Part shown: in pieces, positions 32,992-41,081 of the stretch
Numbering within the stretch: position 1 is the stretch's first letter
Layout of the letters: the number at the start of each line of letters is the position of its first letter
Source: an uncultured Gemmiger sp.
GTDB taxonomy: Bacteria; Bacillota; Clostridia; Oscillospirales; Ruminococcaceae
Length of the DNA stretch: 41,081 bases
Assembly: GCA_944388105.1 (NCBI GenBank)
Contig: CALXHN010000012.1
Span: 1 to 41,081 of the forward strand
Direction: 5' to 3'
Position numbers and translations under genes: made by a program
The notes under the pieces: model-generated
Seen by the model: only the letters and a program-made list of their open reading frames with translations
Database searches by the model: none
Told to the model about the DNA's origin: nothing

Positions 32992-34047
32992 ATGCATGCA
33001 CGCAAAATCCTGGTGTTTTTCGGCGGCTGCTCCACCGAGTATGCCGTTTCTCTGCAGTCGGCGGCCGCCGTGCTGGAAAATCTCGACCCCGCCCGCTGGG
33101 CCCCGGTGCCGGTGGGCATCACCCGGGAAGGGGAGTGGCTGTACTATACCGGCCCCATCCCGGCCATTCCCGCCGATACCTGGCACAAGGACCAACTCCA
33201 CTGCGTCCCCTGCACCCTGAACGCCGCCCGGGGCGCCGGGGAACTGTGGCTGGCCGACGGCCGCCGCATTGCCTTTGATGCGGCCTTCCCGGTACTTCAC
33301 GGCAAAAACGGGGAGGACGGCACCCTGCAGGGGTTGCTGGAACTGGCCGGGGTTCCCCTGATCGGCTGCGGCTGTCTGGCGGGTGCCCTGTGCATGGACA
33401 AGGACCGGGCCCACAAGCTGGCCGCCCTGGCCGGGGTGGCGGTGCCCAAGAGTGCGGTGTTCCCCCGGGGCACCGGCCCGCAGGAGATCCTGTCCGCCGC
33501 CGAAGCCATCGGCTGGCCGGTGTTCGTCAAGCCGGTGCGGGCGGGCTCCTCCTTCGGCATCAGCCGGGTGGAAGGCCCTGGCGCCCTGGCCCCGGCGGTG
33601 GCGGAGGCCTTCCGCCACGATGACGAAGTCCTGCTGGAAGAGACTATCCCCGGCTTTGAGGTGGGCTGCGGGGTCATGGGCAACCCGGGCGGGCCGCTGA
33701 CCGTGGGGGCGGTGGACGAGATCGAACTGGCCCCCGCCGACGTGCTCTTTGATTATACCGAGAAATACACCCTGCGCCATGCGGCCATCCACTGTCCCGC
33801 CCGCATCCCGGACTCCACCGCCGCCCGCATCCAGAACGCTGCCAAAGCGGTGTACCGGGCCCTGGGCTGCCGGGGCTTTGCCCGGGTGGACCTCTTTCTC
33901 ACCCCGGACGGCCGCATCATCTTCAATGAGGTGAACACCATCCCGGGGCTCACCTCCCACAGCCGGTTCCCGGCCATGATGCGGCAGGCGGGGTATTCGT
34001 TCCCGGCCTTGCTGGACAGGCTGGTGGAACTGGGGGTGGAAGCATGA
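32992..34047 (+). CDS. vanG: D-alanine-D-serine ligase, VanG type
   Basis: VanG joins D-Ala to D-Ser, so that peptidoglycan precursors end in D-Ser and bind vancomycin weakly. The ATG at 32992 follows AAGGAGGAAT; the product has 351 residues. It has the N-terminal FFGGCSTEYAVSLQSA, the VLHGKNGEDGTLQGLLEL substrate motif, ATP-grasp residues in VFVKPVRAGSSFGIS, the omega-loop EKYTLRHAAIHCPARI typical of the D-Ala-D-Ser group, and the metal site RVDLFL...FNEVNTIPG. The dipeptide specificity is inferred from the loop and from the linked vanXY and vanT genes. vanXY starts inside the stop codon (ATGA). Confidence 0.93.
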   Translation: MHARKILVFFGGCSTEYAVSLQSAAAVLENLDPARWAPVPVGITREGEWLYYTGPIPAIPADTWHKDQLHCVPCTLNAARGAGELWLADGRRIAFDAAFPVLHGKNGEDGTLQGLLELAGVPLIGCGCLAGALCMDKDRAHKLAALAGVAVPKSAVFPRGTGPQEILSAAEAIGWPVFVKPVRAGSSFGISRVEGPGALAPAVAEAFRHDDEVLLEETIPGFEVGCGVMGNPGGPLTVGAVDEIELAPADVLFDYTEKYTLRHAAIHCPARIPDSTAARIQNAAKAVYRALGCRGFARVDLFLTPDGRIIFNEVNTIPGLTSHSRFPAMMRQAGYSFPALLDRLVELGVEA

Positions 34048-34793
34048 CCCCCGCCGACCTGCACCTGACAGCCGCCGCTTCCCGCAAGGGCAGCCTGATC
34101 CTGGTCAACCGGGACCATCCCCTGCGGGAGGAACTGATCCCCGACCTGGTACCCCTCACCGGCGGCTGGCCGGACCAGCACCTGGACCGCACCGCCGCCC
34201 GGATGCTGGCCGCCGCCATCCGGGCGGTGCACGGGGAAGGGCAGATCCTGCCGGTGTCCGGCTGGCGCAGCCAGGAGGAACAGCAGGCCATCTGGGACGG
34301 CTCTCTCACCGACCATGGCCCGGACTTTACTGCCCGGTATGTGGCCCGCCCGGGGTGCAGCGAGCACCAGACCGGTCTGGCGGTGGACCTGGCCCTCAGC
34401 GCCGACAAGATCGACTTCATCCGCCCGGAATTCCCTTACGACGGGGTGTGCGGGGCCTTCCGCCGGGTGGCCGCCCGGTACGGCTTTGTGGAACGATACA
34501 CCGAAGAAAAACAGGACAAAACCGGTATTGCCGCCGAGCCCTGGCATTTCCGGTATGTGGGGGTGCCCCACGCCGCCATCCTCACCGATGCGGGCATCTG
34601 CCTGGAGGAATACCCTGCCTTCCTGCGGGAGGCACCCCGGGTGGTCCGGCTGGAAAACGGCCGCCGGGTACAGGTGCGGTATCTGCCCTTCTGCGGCACC
34701 GGCACCACCCGCCCCGCTCCGGGGCCCTGCTGGCAGCTGTCCGGCACCAACGAGGGCGGATTCATCCTGACGGTGTGGGAGGGACAGCCATGA
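34044..34793 (+). CDS. vanXY: D,D-dipeptidase/D,D-carboxypeptidase VanXY
   Basis: VanXY hydrolyses D-Ala-D-Ala and removes D-Ala from pentapeptide precursors, which clears the drug-sensitive target. The 249-residue zinc enzyme has the SxHxxGxAxD motif CSEHQTGLAVD (H108, D115), the base and third ligand in EPWHFRYVG (E165, H168), and the substrate arginine in VSGWRSQEEQ. There is no signal peptide, which fits a cytoplasmic VanXY and not a secreted VanY. Genes on both sides overlap or touch it by four bases. The C-terminal 50 residues (from RLENGRRVQVRY) form an extra beta-rich tail as in VanXY-G-type proteins. Confidence 0.93.
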   Translation: MTPADLHLTAAASRKGSLILVNRDHPLREELIPDLVPLTGGWPDQHLDRTAARMLAAAIRAVHGEGQILPVSGWRSQEEQQAIWDGSLTDHGPDFTARYVARPGCSEHQTGLAVDLALSADKIDFIRPEFPYDGVCGAFRRVAARYGFVERYTEEKQDKTGIAAEPWHFRYVGVPHAAILTDAGICLEEYPAFLREAPRVVRLENGRRVQVRYLPFCGTGTTRPAPGPCWQLSGTNEGGFILTVWEGQP

Positions 34794-36880
34794 ACAGACA
34801 ACCCCTCCCGTCCCTGGACCGGTTCCGGCTGCTGGCCGCCGTGCTGGTGGTGGCCATCCACACCGGCCCGCTGGGCAGCTTTTCCCCGGCGGCGGACCTG
34901 TGGCTGACCCGGGTGCTGGCCCGGGTGGCGGTGCCTTACTTCGCCATGGTCAGCGGGTATTTTCTGGCCCGGGGCCACTGGCAGGGCACCGGGCGTCTGT
35001 GGCGGCACACCCTGGGGCTGTATGCCGCATCGGTGCTGCTGTACCTGCCCCTGAACCTGTACGCGGGCAACCCTGTGGGGTGGCGGGGTCTGGTGTTCAA
35101 CGGCACCTTCTACCACCTGTGGTATCTGCCCGCCCTGCTGCTGGCCCTGCCCATCGCCCGTCTGCTGGCCGGAACCGGCCGGACCGGGTGGGCCGTGGCC
35201 GGTCTGCTGTATCTCATCGGCCTGGGCGGGGACAGTTATTACGGGCTGGCCGGACAGCTGCCGGGATTGGGGGCCTTGTATGAGGTGGTGTTCACCCTCT
35301 GGGACTACACCCGCAACGGGCTGTTCCTGCTGCCCCTCTTTCTGCTGCTGGGGGCGGCCTTTGCCCCGCGGCCGGTGCCCGCGGCCCGCCCCAGCACCTG
35401 GCTGTTCCTGGCGGGTCTGGGCGCCATGACGTTGGAAAGTCTGGCCCTGCACACGGCCGGCATCCCCCGGCACGACAGCATGTATCTTTTCCTGCCCCTG
35501 ACCATGTGGGGGCTCTTCGGGCTGCTGCTGGCGGTCAACGGCGGGCAGGACCGGGCGGTGCGCCGCACGGCTGCCCTGGTGTATATCCTGCATCCCTGGT
35601 GCATCGTGGCGGTGCGGGGGGCGGCCCGGTTCCTGGGCCTGCGGGGATTGCTGGTGGAAAATTCTCTCGTCCACTTCGCGGTGGTGGTGCCGCTCAGCGT
35701 GGCCCTGGCCTTTGCGCTGCAATCCCTCACCGGCCGCCGCACCCTGCCCCCGGACGTCCGGGCGTGGCGGGAGATCGACCTGGCCGCCCTGCGCCAGAAT
35801 ACCGCCCTGCTGCGGGATGCCCTGCCTGCCTCCTGCGCTCTCATGGCGGTGGTCAAGGCGGACGCCTACGGCCACGGGGCGGTGCCGGTGGCCCGGACTT
35901 TGCAGCGGGAAGGCGTCCGCCTCTTTGCGGTGGCCTGCCTGTCGGAAGGCATCCGGCTGCGCAAGGCAGACATCCGGGGGGATATCCTGATCCTGGGCTG
36001 GACCGACCCGGCCCAGGCCCCGGTGCTGCGCCGCTGGCGCCTGTGTGCCACGGTGGCGGACGCGGACCACGGTCGGGCTCTCTCGGCCCAGGGGGTGCCG
36101 GTCCGGGTGCATCTGGCGGTGGATACAGGCATGCACCGGCTGGGCATTCCGGCGGAGGAGATCGGCACGCTGGCGGAGCTGTTTGCCCTGCCCCATCTTC
36201 GGGTGGAAGGGGTGTACAGCCATCTGTGCACCTCCGACGGTACCTCCCAAGCGGACCGGGCCTTTGCCCGACAACAGACCGGAACCTTTGTGCGTACCCT
36301 GGCTCTGCTCCGGGGGATGGGGCTGGACCCGGGGCTGACCCACCTGCAGGCCAGCTACGGCATCCTGAACCCCGCCTGCACCGCAGGCCACACCTTCGGC
36401 GCTGCCCGACCGGGGCTGCTTCTCTACGGGGTGTACAGTGACAGCAACCCGGTGGACCATCCGCTGCCCCTGCGGCCGGTGCTCAGCCTGCGGGCCCGGG
36501 TGGCGGCGGTGCATCGGGTCCCGGCGGGGGCGGGGGCCGGGTACGGTCTGGCCTTCACCGCGCGGCGGGATACCTGTCTGGCGGTGCTGGCCATCGGGTA
36601 CGCCGACGGCCTGCCCCGGAACTATGGCGCCCAGGGGGGCGTGGTGCTGCTCCACGGTGCCCGCTGCCCGGTGGTGGGGCGGGTGTGCATGGACCAGATG
36701 CTGGTGGACGCCACCGACCTGCCCACCCCGCCCAAAGCGGGGGAGTGTGCCACCCTCATCGGCACCGACGGCGCCGGGACCCTGCGGGCAGAGGAGGTGG
36801 CGGTCGCCTGCGGCACCATCACCAATGAGCTGCTCTCCCGCCTGGGCTCCCGGCTGGGCCTGCTGGTGCGGGACATATAA
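34790..36880 (+). CDS. vanT: Membrane serine racemase VanT
   Basis: VanT makes D-serine for VanG. The 696-residue protein has two parts. Residues 1-310 form an acyltransferase-3-like membrane domain with about ten helices (starting LDRFRLLAAVLVVAIHTGP), thought to take up L-serine. From about 320 comes a PLP racemase with lysine K356 in VVKADAYGHG and the catalytic tyrosine Y585 in GYGLAF, plus VCMDQMLVDATDLP. Length and layout match VanT of vanG operons. The ATG at 34790 overlaps the vanXY stop (ATGA). A separate housekeeping alanine racemase lies 2 kb away on the other strand. Confidence 0.94.
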   Translation: MNRQPLPSLDRFRLLAAVLVVAIHTGPLGSFSPAADLWLTRVLARVAVPYFAMVSGYFLARGHWQGTGRLWRHTLGLYAASVLLYLPLNLYAGNPVGWRGLVFNGTFYHLWYLPALLLALPIARLLAGTGRTGWAVAGLLYLIGLGGDSYYGLAGQLPGLGALYEVVFTLWDYTRNGLFLLPLFLLLGAAFAPRPVPAARPSTWLFLAGLGAMTLESLALHTAGIPRHDSMYLFLPLTMWGLFGLLLAVNGGQDRAVRRTAALVYILHPWCIVAVRGAARFLGLRGLLVENSLVHFAVVVPLSVALAFALQSLTGRRTLPPDVRAWREIDLAALRQNTALLRDALPASCALMAVVKADAYGHGAVPVARTLQREGVRLFAVACLSEGIRLRKADIRGDILILGWTDPAQAPVLRRWRLCATVADADHGRALSAQGVPVRVHLAVDTGMHRLGIPAEEIGTLAELFALPHLRVEGVYSHLCTSDGTSQADRAFARQQTGTFVRTLALLRGMGLDPGLTHLQASYGILNPACTAGHTFGAARPGLLLYGVYSDSNPVDHPLPLRPVLSLRARVAAVHRVPAGAGAGYGLAFTARRDTCLAVLAIGYADGLPRNYGAQGGVVLLHGARCPVVGRVCMDQMLVDATDLPTPPKAGECATLIGTDGAGTLRAEEVAVACGTITNELLSRLGSRLGLLVRDI

Positions 36881-36881
36881 A

Positions 36882-36923
36882 AAGCGCCGGGTGCTTCCCC
36901 AGACAGGGAGGCACCCGGCGCTT
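36882..36923. terminator. Bidirectional terminator between vanT and lepA
   Basis: An 18-base stem, AAGCGCCGGGTGCTTCCC against its complement with one G-T pair, closes both converging units. T-runs are short on both sides (CTTGTTG on the plus strand), so efficiency is uncertain. Confidence 0.8.
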
Positions 36924-36944
36924 GTTGTGGGTGATGCCAGAATA

Positions 36945-38752
36945 TCAGGTATCGGAATCCAGCTTGAGCACGGCGGTGAAGGCCTCACTGGGCAGGGTCA
37001 CGCTGCCCAGCTGGCGCATCTTCTTCTTGCCGGCTTTCTGCTTTTCCAGCAGTTTTTTCTTGCGGGTGATGTCGCCGCCGTAGCACTTGGCCAGCACGTC
37101 CTTGCGCATGGCCTTGACCGTCTCCCGGGCGATGATCTTGCCGCCCACCGCTGCCTGGATGGGAATTTCAAACAGGGCGCGGGGGATGTTCTCCTTCAGC
37201 TTCTCGCAGATGCGGCGGCCCTTGGCGTAGGCGTTGTCGCTGAAGACGATCATGGACAAAGCGTCCACCGGCTCGCCGTTGAGCAGGAAGTCCAGCTTCA
37301 CCAGATTGGACTGGTGCCAGTCCTCCCACTCGTAGTCGTAGCTGGCATAGCCCCGGCTGCGGCTCTTGATGGCGTCAAAGAAGTCGTAGACGATCTCGCC
37401 CAAAGGCAGCTGGTAGTGCAGGTCCACACGGGTCTCGTCCATATATTTCATGTCCACCAGCACACCCCGCTTCTGCTGGCACAGGTCCATCAGCGGGCCC
37501 ACATAGTCGTTGGGGGTGTAGATGTGGGCGTTGACGAAGGGTTCCTCCGCCTTTTCGATGCGGGTGGGGTCGGGGTAGGCGGAAGGATTGTCGATGATCT
37601 CCACCGTGCCGTCGGTCAGGGTCAGGCGGTACTGGACACCGGGGGTGGTGGTGATCAGGTCCAGGTCAAATTCCCGCTCCAGCCGCTCGGTGATGATCTC
37701 CATGTGCAGCAGCCCCAGGAACCCGCACCGGAAGCCGAAGCCCAGCGCCGCGCTGGTTTCCGGCTCAAAGCTCAGGCTGGCGTCGTTGAGCTGCAGCTTT
37801 TCCAACGCGTCCTTCAGGTCGGGATAGTCGGCGCCGTCGGCGGGGTAGATGCCGCAGAACACCATGGGGGTCACCTTGCGGAAACCGGGCATGGGCTCGG
37901 CAGTGGGGTTGGCGGCCAGGGTGACGGTATCGCCCACCCGGGTATCCCGCACCGTCTTGATGCTGGCGGTCAGGTAGCCGACCTCGCCGGCTTTCAGACA
38001 GTCGCAGGGGGCCAGGGCGGTGGCGCCCATGTGGCCCACCTCCACCAGCTGGAACTGGGCGCCGGTGTGCATCAGCTTGATGGTGTCGCCCGGACGCACG
38101 GTGCCCTCGAACACCCGGATGTAGACGATGACGCCCTTGTAGCTGTCGTAGACGCTGTCAAAGATCAGGGCCTTCAGGGGGGCATTCTCGTCCCCCGTGG
38201 GGGCGGGAATGTCCTGCACCACCCGTTCCAGCACGTCCTTGATGCCGATGCCCAGCTTGGCGGACACCCGGGGGGCGTCCTCGCAGGGCAGGCCGATGAT
38301 GTCCTCCACCTCCTTGGCGGCGGTGTCGGGGTCGGCGCTGGGCAGGTCGATCTTGTTCAGGATGGGCACCACTTCCAGGTTGTGGTCGATGGCCATATAG
38401 CAGTTGGCCAGGGTCTGGGCCTCCACGCCCTGGCTGGCGTCCACCACCAGCACCGCGCCCTCGCAGGCGGCCAGACTGCGGCTGACCTCGTAGGAAAAGT
38501 CCACGTGGCCCGGGGTGTCGATGAGGTTGAACATATAGGTCTTGCCGTCATCGGCCTTGTAGTGCATGGTCACGGCCCGGGCCTTGATGGTGATGCCCCG
38601 CTCCCGTTCCAGCTCCATGTCGTCCAGGATCTGGTCCTCCATGGTGCGTTTGTCCACACTGTCGGTCAGTTCCAGAATCCGGTCGGACAAGGTGCTCTTG
38701 CCGTGGTCGATGTGTGCGATGATGCAGAAATTGCGGATGGTATCCTGTGCCA

Positions 38753-38753
<1 letters not shown>
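36945..38753 (-). CDS. lepA: Elongation factor 4
   Basis: LepA is a ribosome-bound GTPase that acts on stalled or mispositioned ribosomes. The 602-residue protein starts at [21 protein letters not shown], with G1 [10 protein letters not shown]2/G3 region ERGITIKA and DTPGHVDF, and G4 NKIDLP. The C-terminal LepA domain is complete, ending in [10 protein letters not shown]. An upstream in-frame extension through the end of alr is rejected: the ATG at 38753 has GGAGGAAGG before it and shares bases with the alr stop (TAATG). It is co-transcribed with alr. Confidence 0.97.
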
Positions 38754-39940
<1,187 letters not shown>

Positions 39941-39992
39941 ACCCAACCACCTCGTATCTTCGGGATGCCTGTTTCTGGCCATATACCTTACT

Positions 39993-40021
39993 ATTATACC
40001 ACACACCATCCTGTTTGAGAA
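39993..40021 (-). promoter_or_regulatory. alr-lepA promoter
   Basis: On the minus strand TTCTCA (40021-40016), 17 bases and TATAAT (39998-39993). The start near 39986 gives a leader of about 45 bases to the TTG. Confidence 0.7.
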
Positions 40022-40060
40022 GTACGCCGGCCCAGCGGAACAAAATCAAAAATGCCGTAA

Positions 40061-40103
40061 AAGAAAATGGAAGAAAACAAGAGAAAACAAGAGAAAACGA
40101 GAG
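40061..40103. repeat. Phased A-tract tandem decamer
   Basis: Four tandem ten-base units of the form RAGAAAACAA (40061, 40071, 40081, 40091, plus a partial unit) give A-tracts once per helical turn. More A-runs lie at 40042-40052 and 40121-40126. It sits in the 330-base gap between alr and rplM, between two divergent promoters, and is most likely intrinsically curved DNA or an UP-type element for rplM. Confidence 0.75.
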
Positions 40104-40140
40104 TTACACAGGAATAAATGAAAAAACATGCCCGAAACCG

Positions 40141-40169
40141 TTGACTTGTCCGGCCGGGTCTGTTATAAT
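40141..40169 (+). promoter_or_regulatory. rplM-rpsI promoter
   Basis: TTGACT (40141-40146), 17 bases and TATAAT (40164-40169), with TG one base before the -10 box (extended -10). This is the strongest promoter in the window. Confidence 0.9.
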
Positions 40170-40185
40170 CACTCTTGCGCTAAAA

Positions 40186-40203
40186 AACGTCCCAACGGAC
40201 GTT
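40186..40203 (+). ncRNA. Hairpin in the rplM leader, possible autoregulatory element
   Basis: AACGTCC-CAAC-GGACGTT is a perfect seven-base hairpin near the 5' end of a leader of about 95 bases before rplM. L13 leaders that control their own operon are known in Bacillales, but I cannot show that this one belongs to that family. Confidence 0.35.
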
Positions 40204-40270
40204 CCCGATACCCCTGCGGACCAAGAAAGCCGAAGGGCGCGTGAATATACAGTATGGAGGATTCAGTATT

Positions 40271-40702
40271 ATGAGTACTACGCTCGCTAAGCCCGCTGAG
40301 ATGGCTGACCGCAAGTGGTATGTGATCGACGCCGCCGGCAAGCCCCTGGGCCGCGTCGCCGCCCAGGCTGCCGTCATTCTGCGCGGCAAGAACAAGCCCA
40401 CCTTCACCCCCAACGTTGACTGCGGTGACCATGTCATCATCATCAACTGCGACGAGGCTGTCCTGACCGGCAAGAAGCTGGAGAAGAAGTTCCATCGCAC
40501 CCATTCCGGCTGGATCGGCGGTCTGAAGGAGACCCAGTACAAGACCCTGATGGCCGAAGCCAGCGACAAGGCCATGACCTACGCTGTCAAGGGCATGGTG
40601 CCCTCCAACACCCTGGGCGCCAAGGCCATGACCCGCCTGCACTGCTACAAGACCGCAGAACACAACCACACCGCCCAGAAGCCTGAAGCGGTCGAATTCT
40701 AA
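40271..40702 (+). CDS. rplM: 50S ribosomal protein L13
   Basis: L13 is an early assembly protein of the large subunit. The ATG at 40271 follows TGGAGG; the protein has 143 residues, the family length. Visible signatures are [36 protein letters not shown] and [17 protein letters not shown]. The open frame begins slightly upstream at 40241, but that start has no ribosome binding site. It is followed by rpsI after 17 bases, the standard L13-S9 operon. Confidence 0.98.
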   Translation: MSTTLAKPAEMADRKWYVIDAAGKPLGRVAAQAAVILRGKNKPTFTPNVDCGDHVIIINCDEAVLTGKKLEKKFHRTHSGWIGGLKETQYKTLMAEASDKAMTYAVKGMVPSNTLGAKAMTRLHCYKTAEHNHTAQKPEAVEF

Positions 40703-40719
40703 GCAAGGAGGCAGCGAAA

Positions 40720-41081
40720 ATGTACGAGACTAAAGAATATTTCTACGGCACCGGCCGTCGTAAGCATTCCGTTGCCCGCGTCCGCGTGTACAACGGCACC
40801 GGCAAGTTCATCATCAACGGCCGTGAGCTGGACACCTACTTCGGCCTGGACACCCTGAAGCTGCTGGCTCGCAGCCCCATGGTCCTGACCGGCACCGAAG
40901 GCCAGTTTGACGTGGTCGTCAACGTGGTCGGCGGCGGTTGCTCCGGCCAGGCCGGCGCCATCCGCCATGGCCTGTCCCGCGCCCTGCTGCAGTTCAACCC
41001 CGAGCTGCGCACCACCCTGAAGAAGGCTGGCTTCCTGACCCGCGATCCTCGTATGAAGGAACGTAAGAAGTACGGCCTCAA
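40720..41081 (+). CDS. rpsI: 30S ribosomal protein S9, C-terminal end cut by the window
   Basis: About 120 codons are visible of an S9 protein that normally has about 130. It starts [20 protein letters not shown] and has the signature [20 protein letters not shown]; the last visible residues, [14 protein letters not shown], are the usual start of its basic C-terminal tail that reaches into the ribosomal P site. AAGGAGG lies before the ATG. Codon use is strongly biased, as in rplM. Confidence 0.98.
   Translation, partial: MYETKEYFYGTGRRKHSVARVRVYNGTGKFIINGRELDTYFGLDTLKLLARSPMVLTGTEGQFDVVVNVVGGGCSGQAGAIRHGLSRALLQFNPELRTTLKKAGFLTRDPRMKERKKYGL

Noticed and set aside
34044..34793. Secreted VanY-type carboxypeptidase
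   Set aside because: There is no signal peptide or membrane anchor, and the order vanG-vanXY-vanT fits a cytoplasmic VanXY.

Overview
The window comes from a high-GC bacterium that looks like a member of the Clostridia (Oscillospiraceae/Ruminococcaceae, the Faecalibacterium/Gemmiger/Subdoligranulum type of gut anaerobe). The reasons are the fused ispH-S1 gene, a vanG-type cluster, AGGAGG ribosome binding sites with frequent GTG/TTG starts, and repeated TTGnnn-17-TATAAT promoters. The genus is an inference. I saw no rRNA, tRNA, CRISPR array, insertion sequence or phage gene.

Layout. (1) 1-9155: a surface-glycan block. It holds the end of an N-acetyl sugar amidotransferase, HisF-like and HisH-like partners (a sugar-amidation triad), an orphan P-loop protein, then a tight operon of SDR, TIM-barrel isomerase/epimerase, two family-2 glycosyltransferases, an FAD oxidoreductase and a polytopic GT-C-like protein. 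Its product is unknown. (2) 9142-15088: HI0933-like flavoprotein, cmk, plsC, the ispH-S1 fusion, gtrA-like gene, a 52-residue membrane protein and deoC. (3) 15153-16756 (minus): an XRE regulator, a four-helix membrane protein and a CPBP protease, controlled by a promoter set among repeated TTTGCAAA-type sites. Divergent from them are a lipoprotein and an OmpR-type two-component system. (4) 20535-27705: housekeeping genes DUF1385, prmC, recA, recX, rimO, pgsA and cysS. (5) 27808-30837: a 1009-residue protein that joins two GT-C transferase units, the second of PMT/GT39 type. (6) 30990-36880: a complete vanG-type glycopeptide-resistance cluster vanR-vanS-vanG-vanXY-vanT, with a VanR-box-like site before vanG. 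(7) 36945-39940 (minus): lepA and a housekeeping alr. (8) 40271 to the end: rplM and rpsI, behind a strong promoter with a phased A-tract repeat.

How they work together. Region 6 would make D-Ala-D-Ser peptidoglycan precursors: VanT supplies D-Ser, VanG joins D-Ala to D-Ser, VanXY removes D-Ala-ended precursors, and VanRS senses and switches. Regions 1 and 5 both point to heavy investment in extracytoplasmic glycans using lipid-linked sugar donors. The points most worth following are the uncharacterised glycan operon, the regulatory site of the van cluster, a possible internal start that would release free S1 protein from the ispH fusion, and the tandem GT-C fusion.
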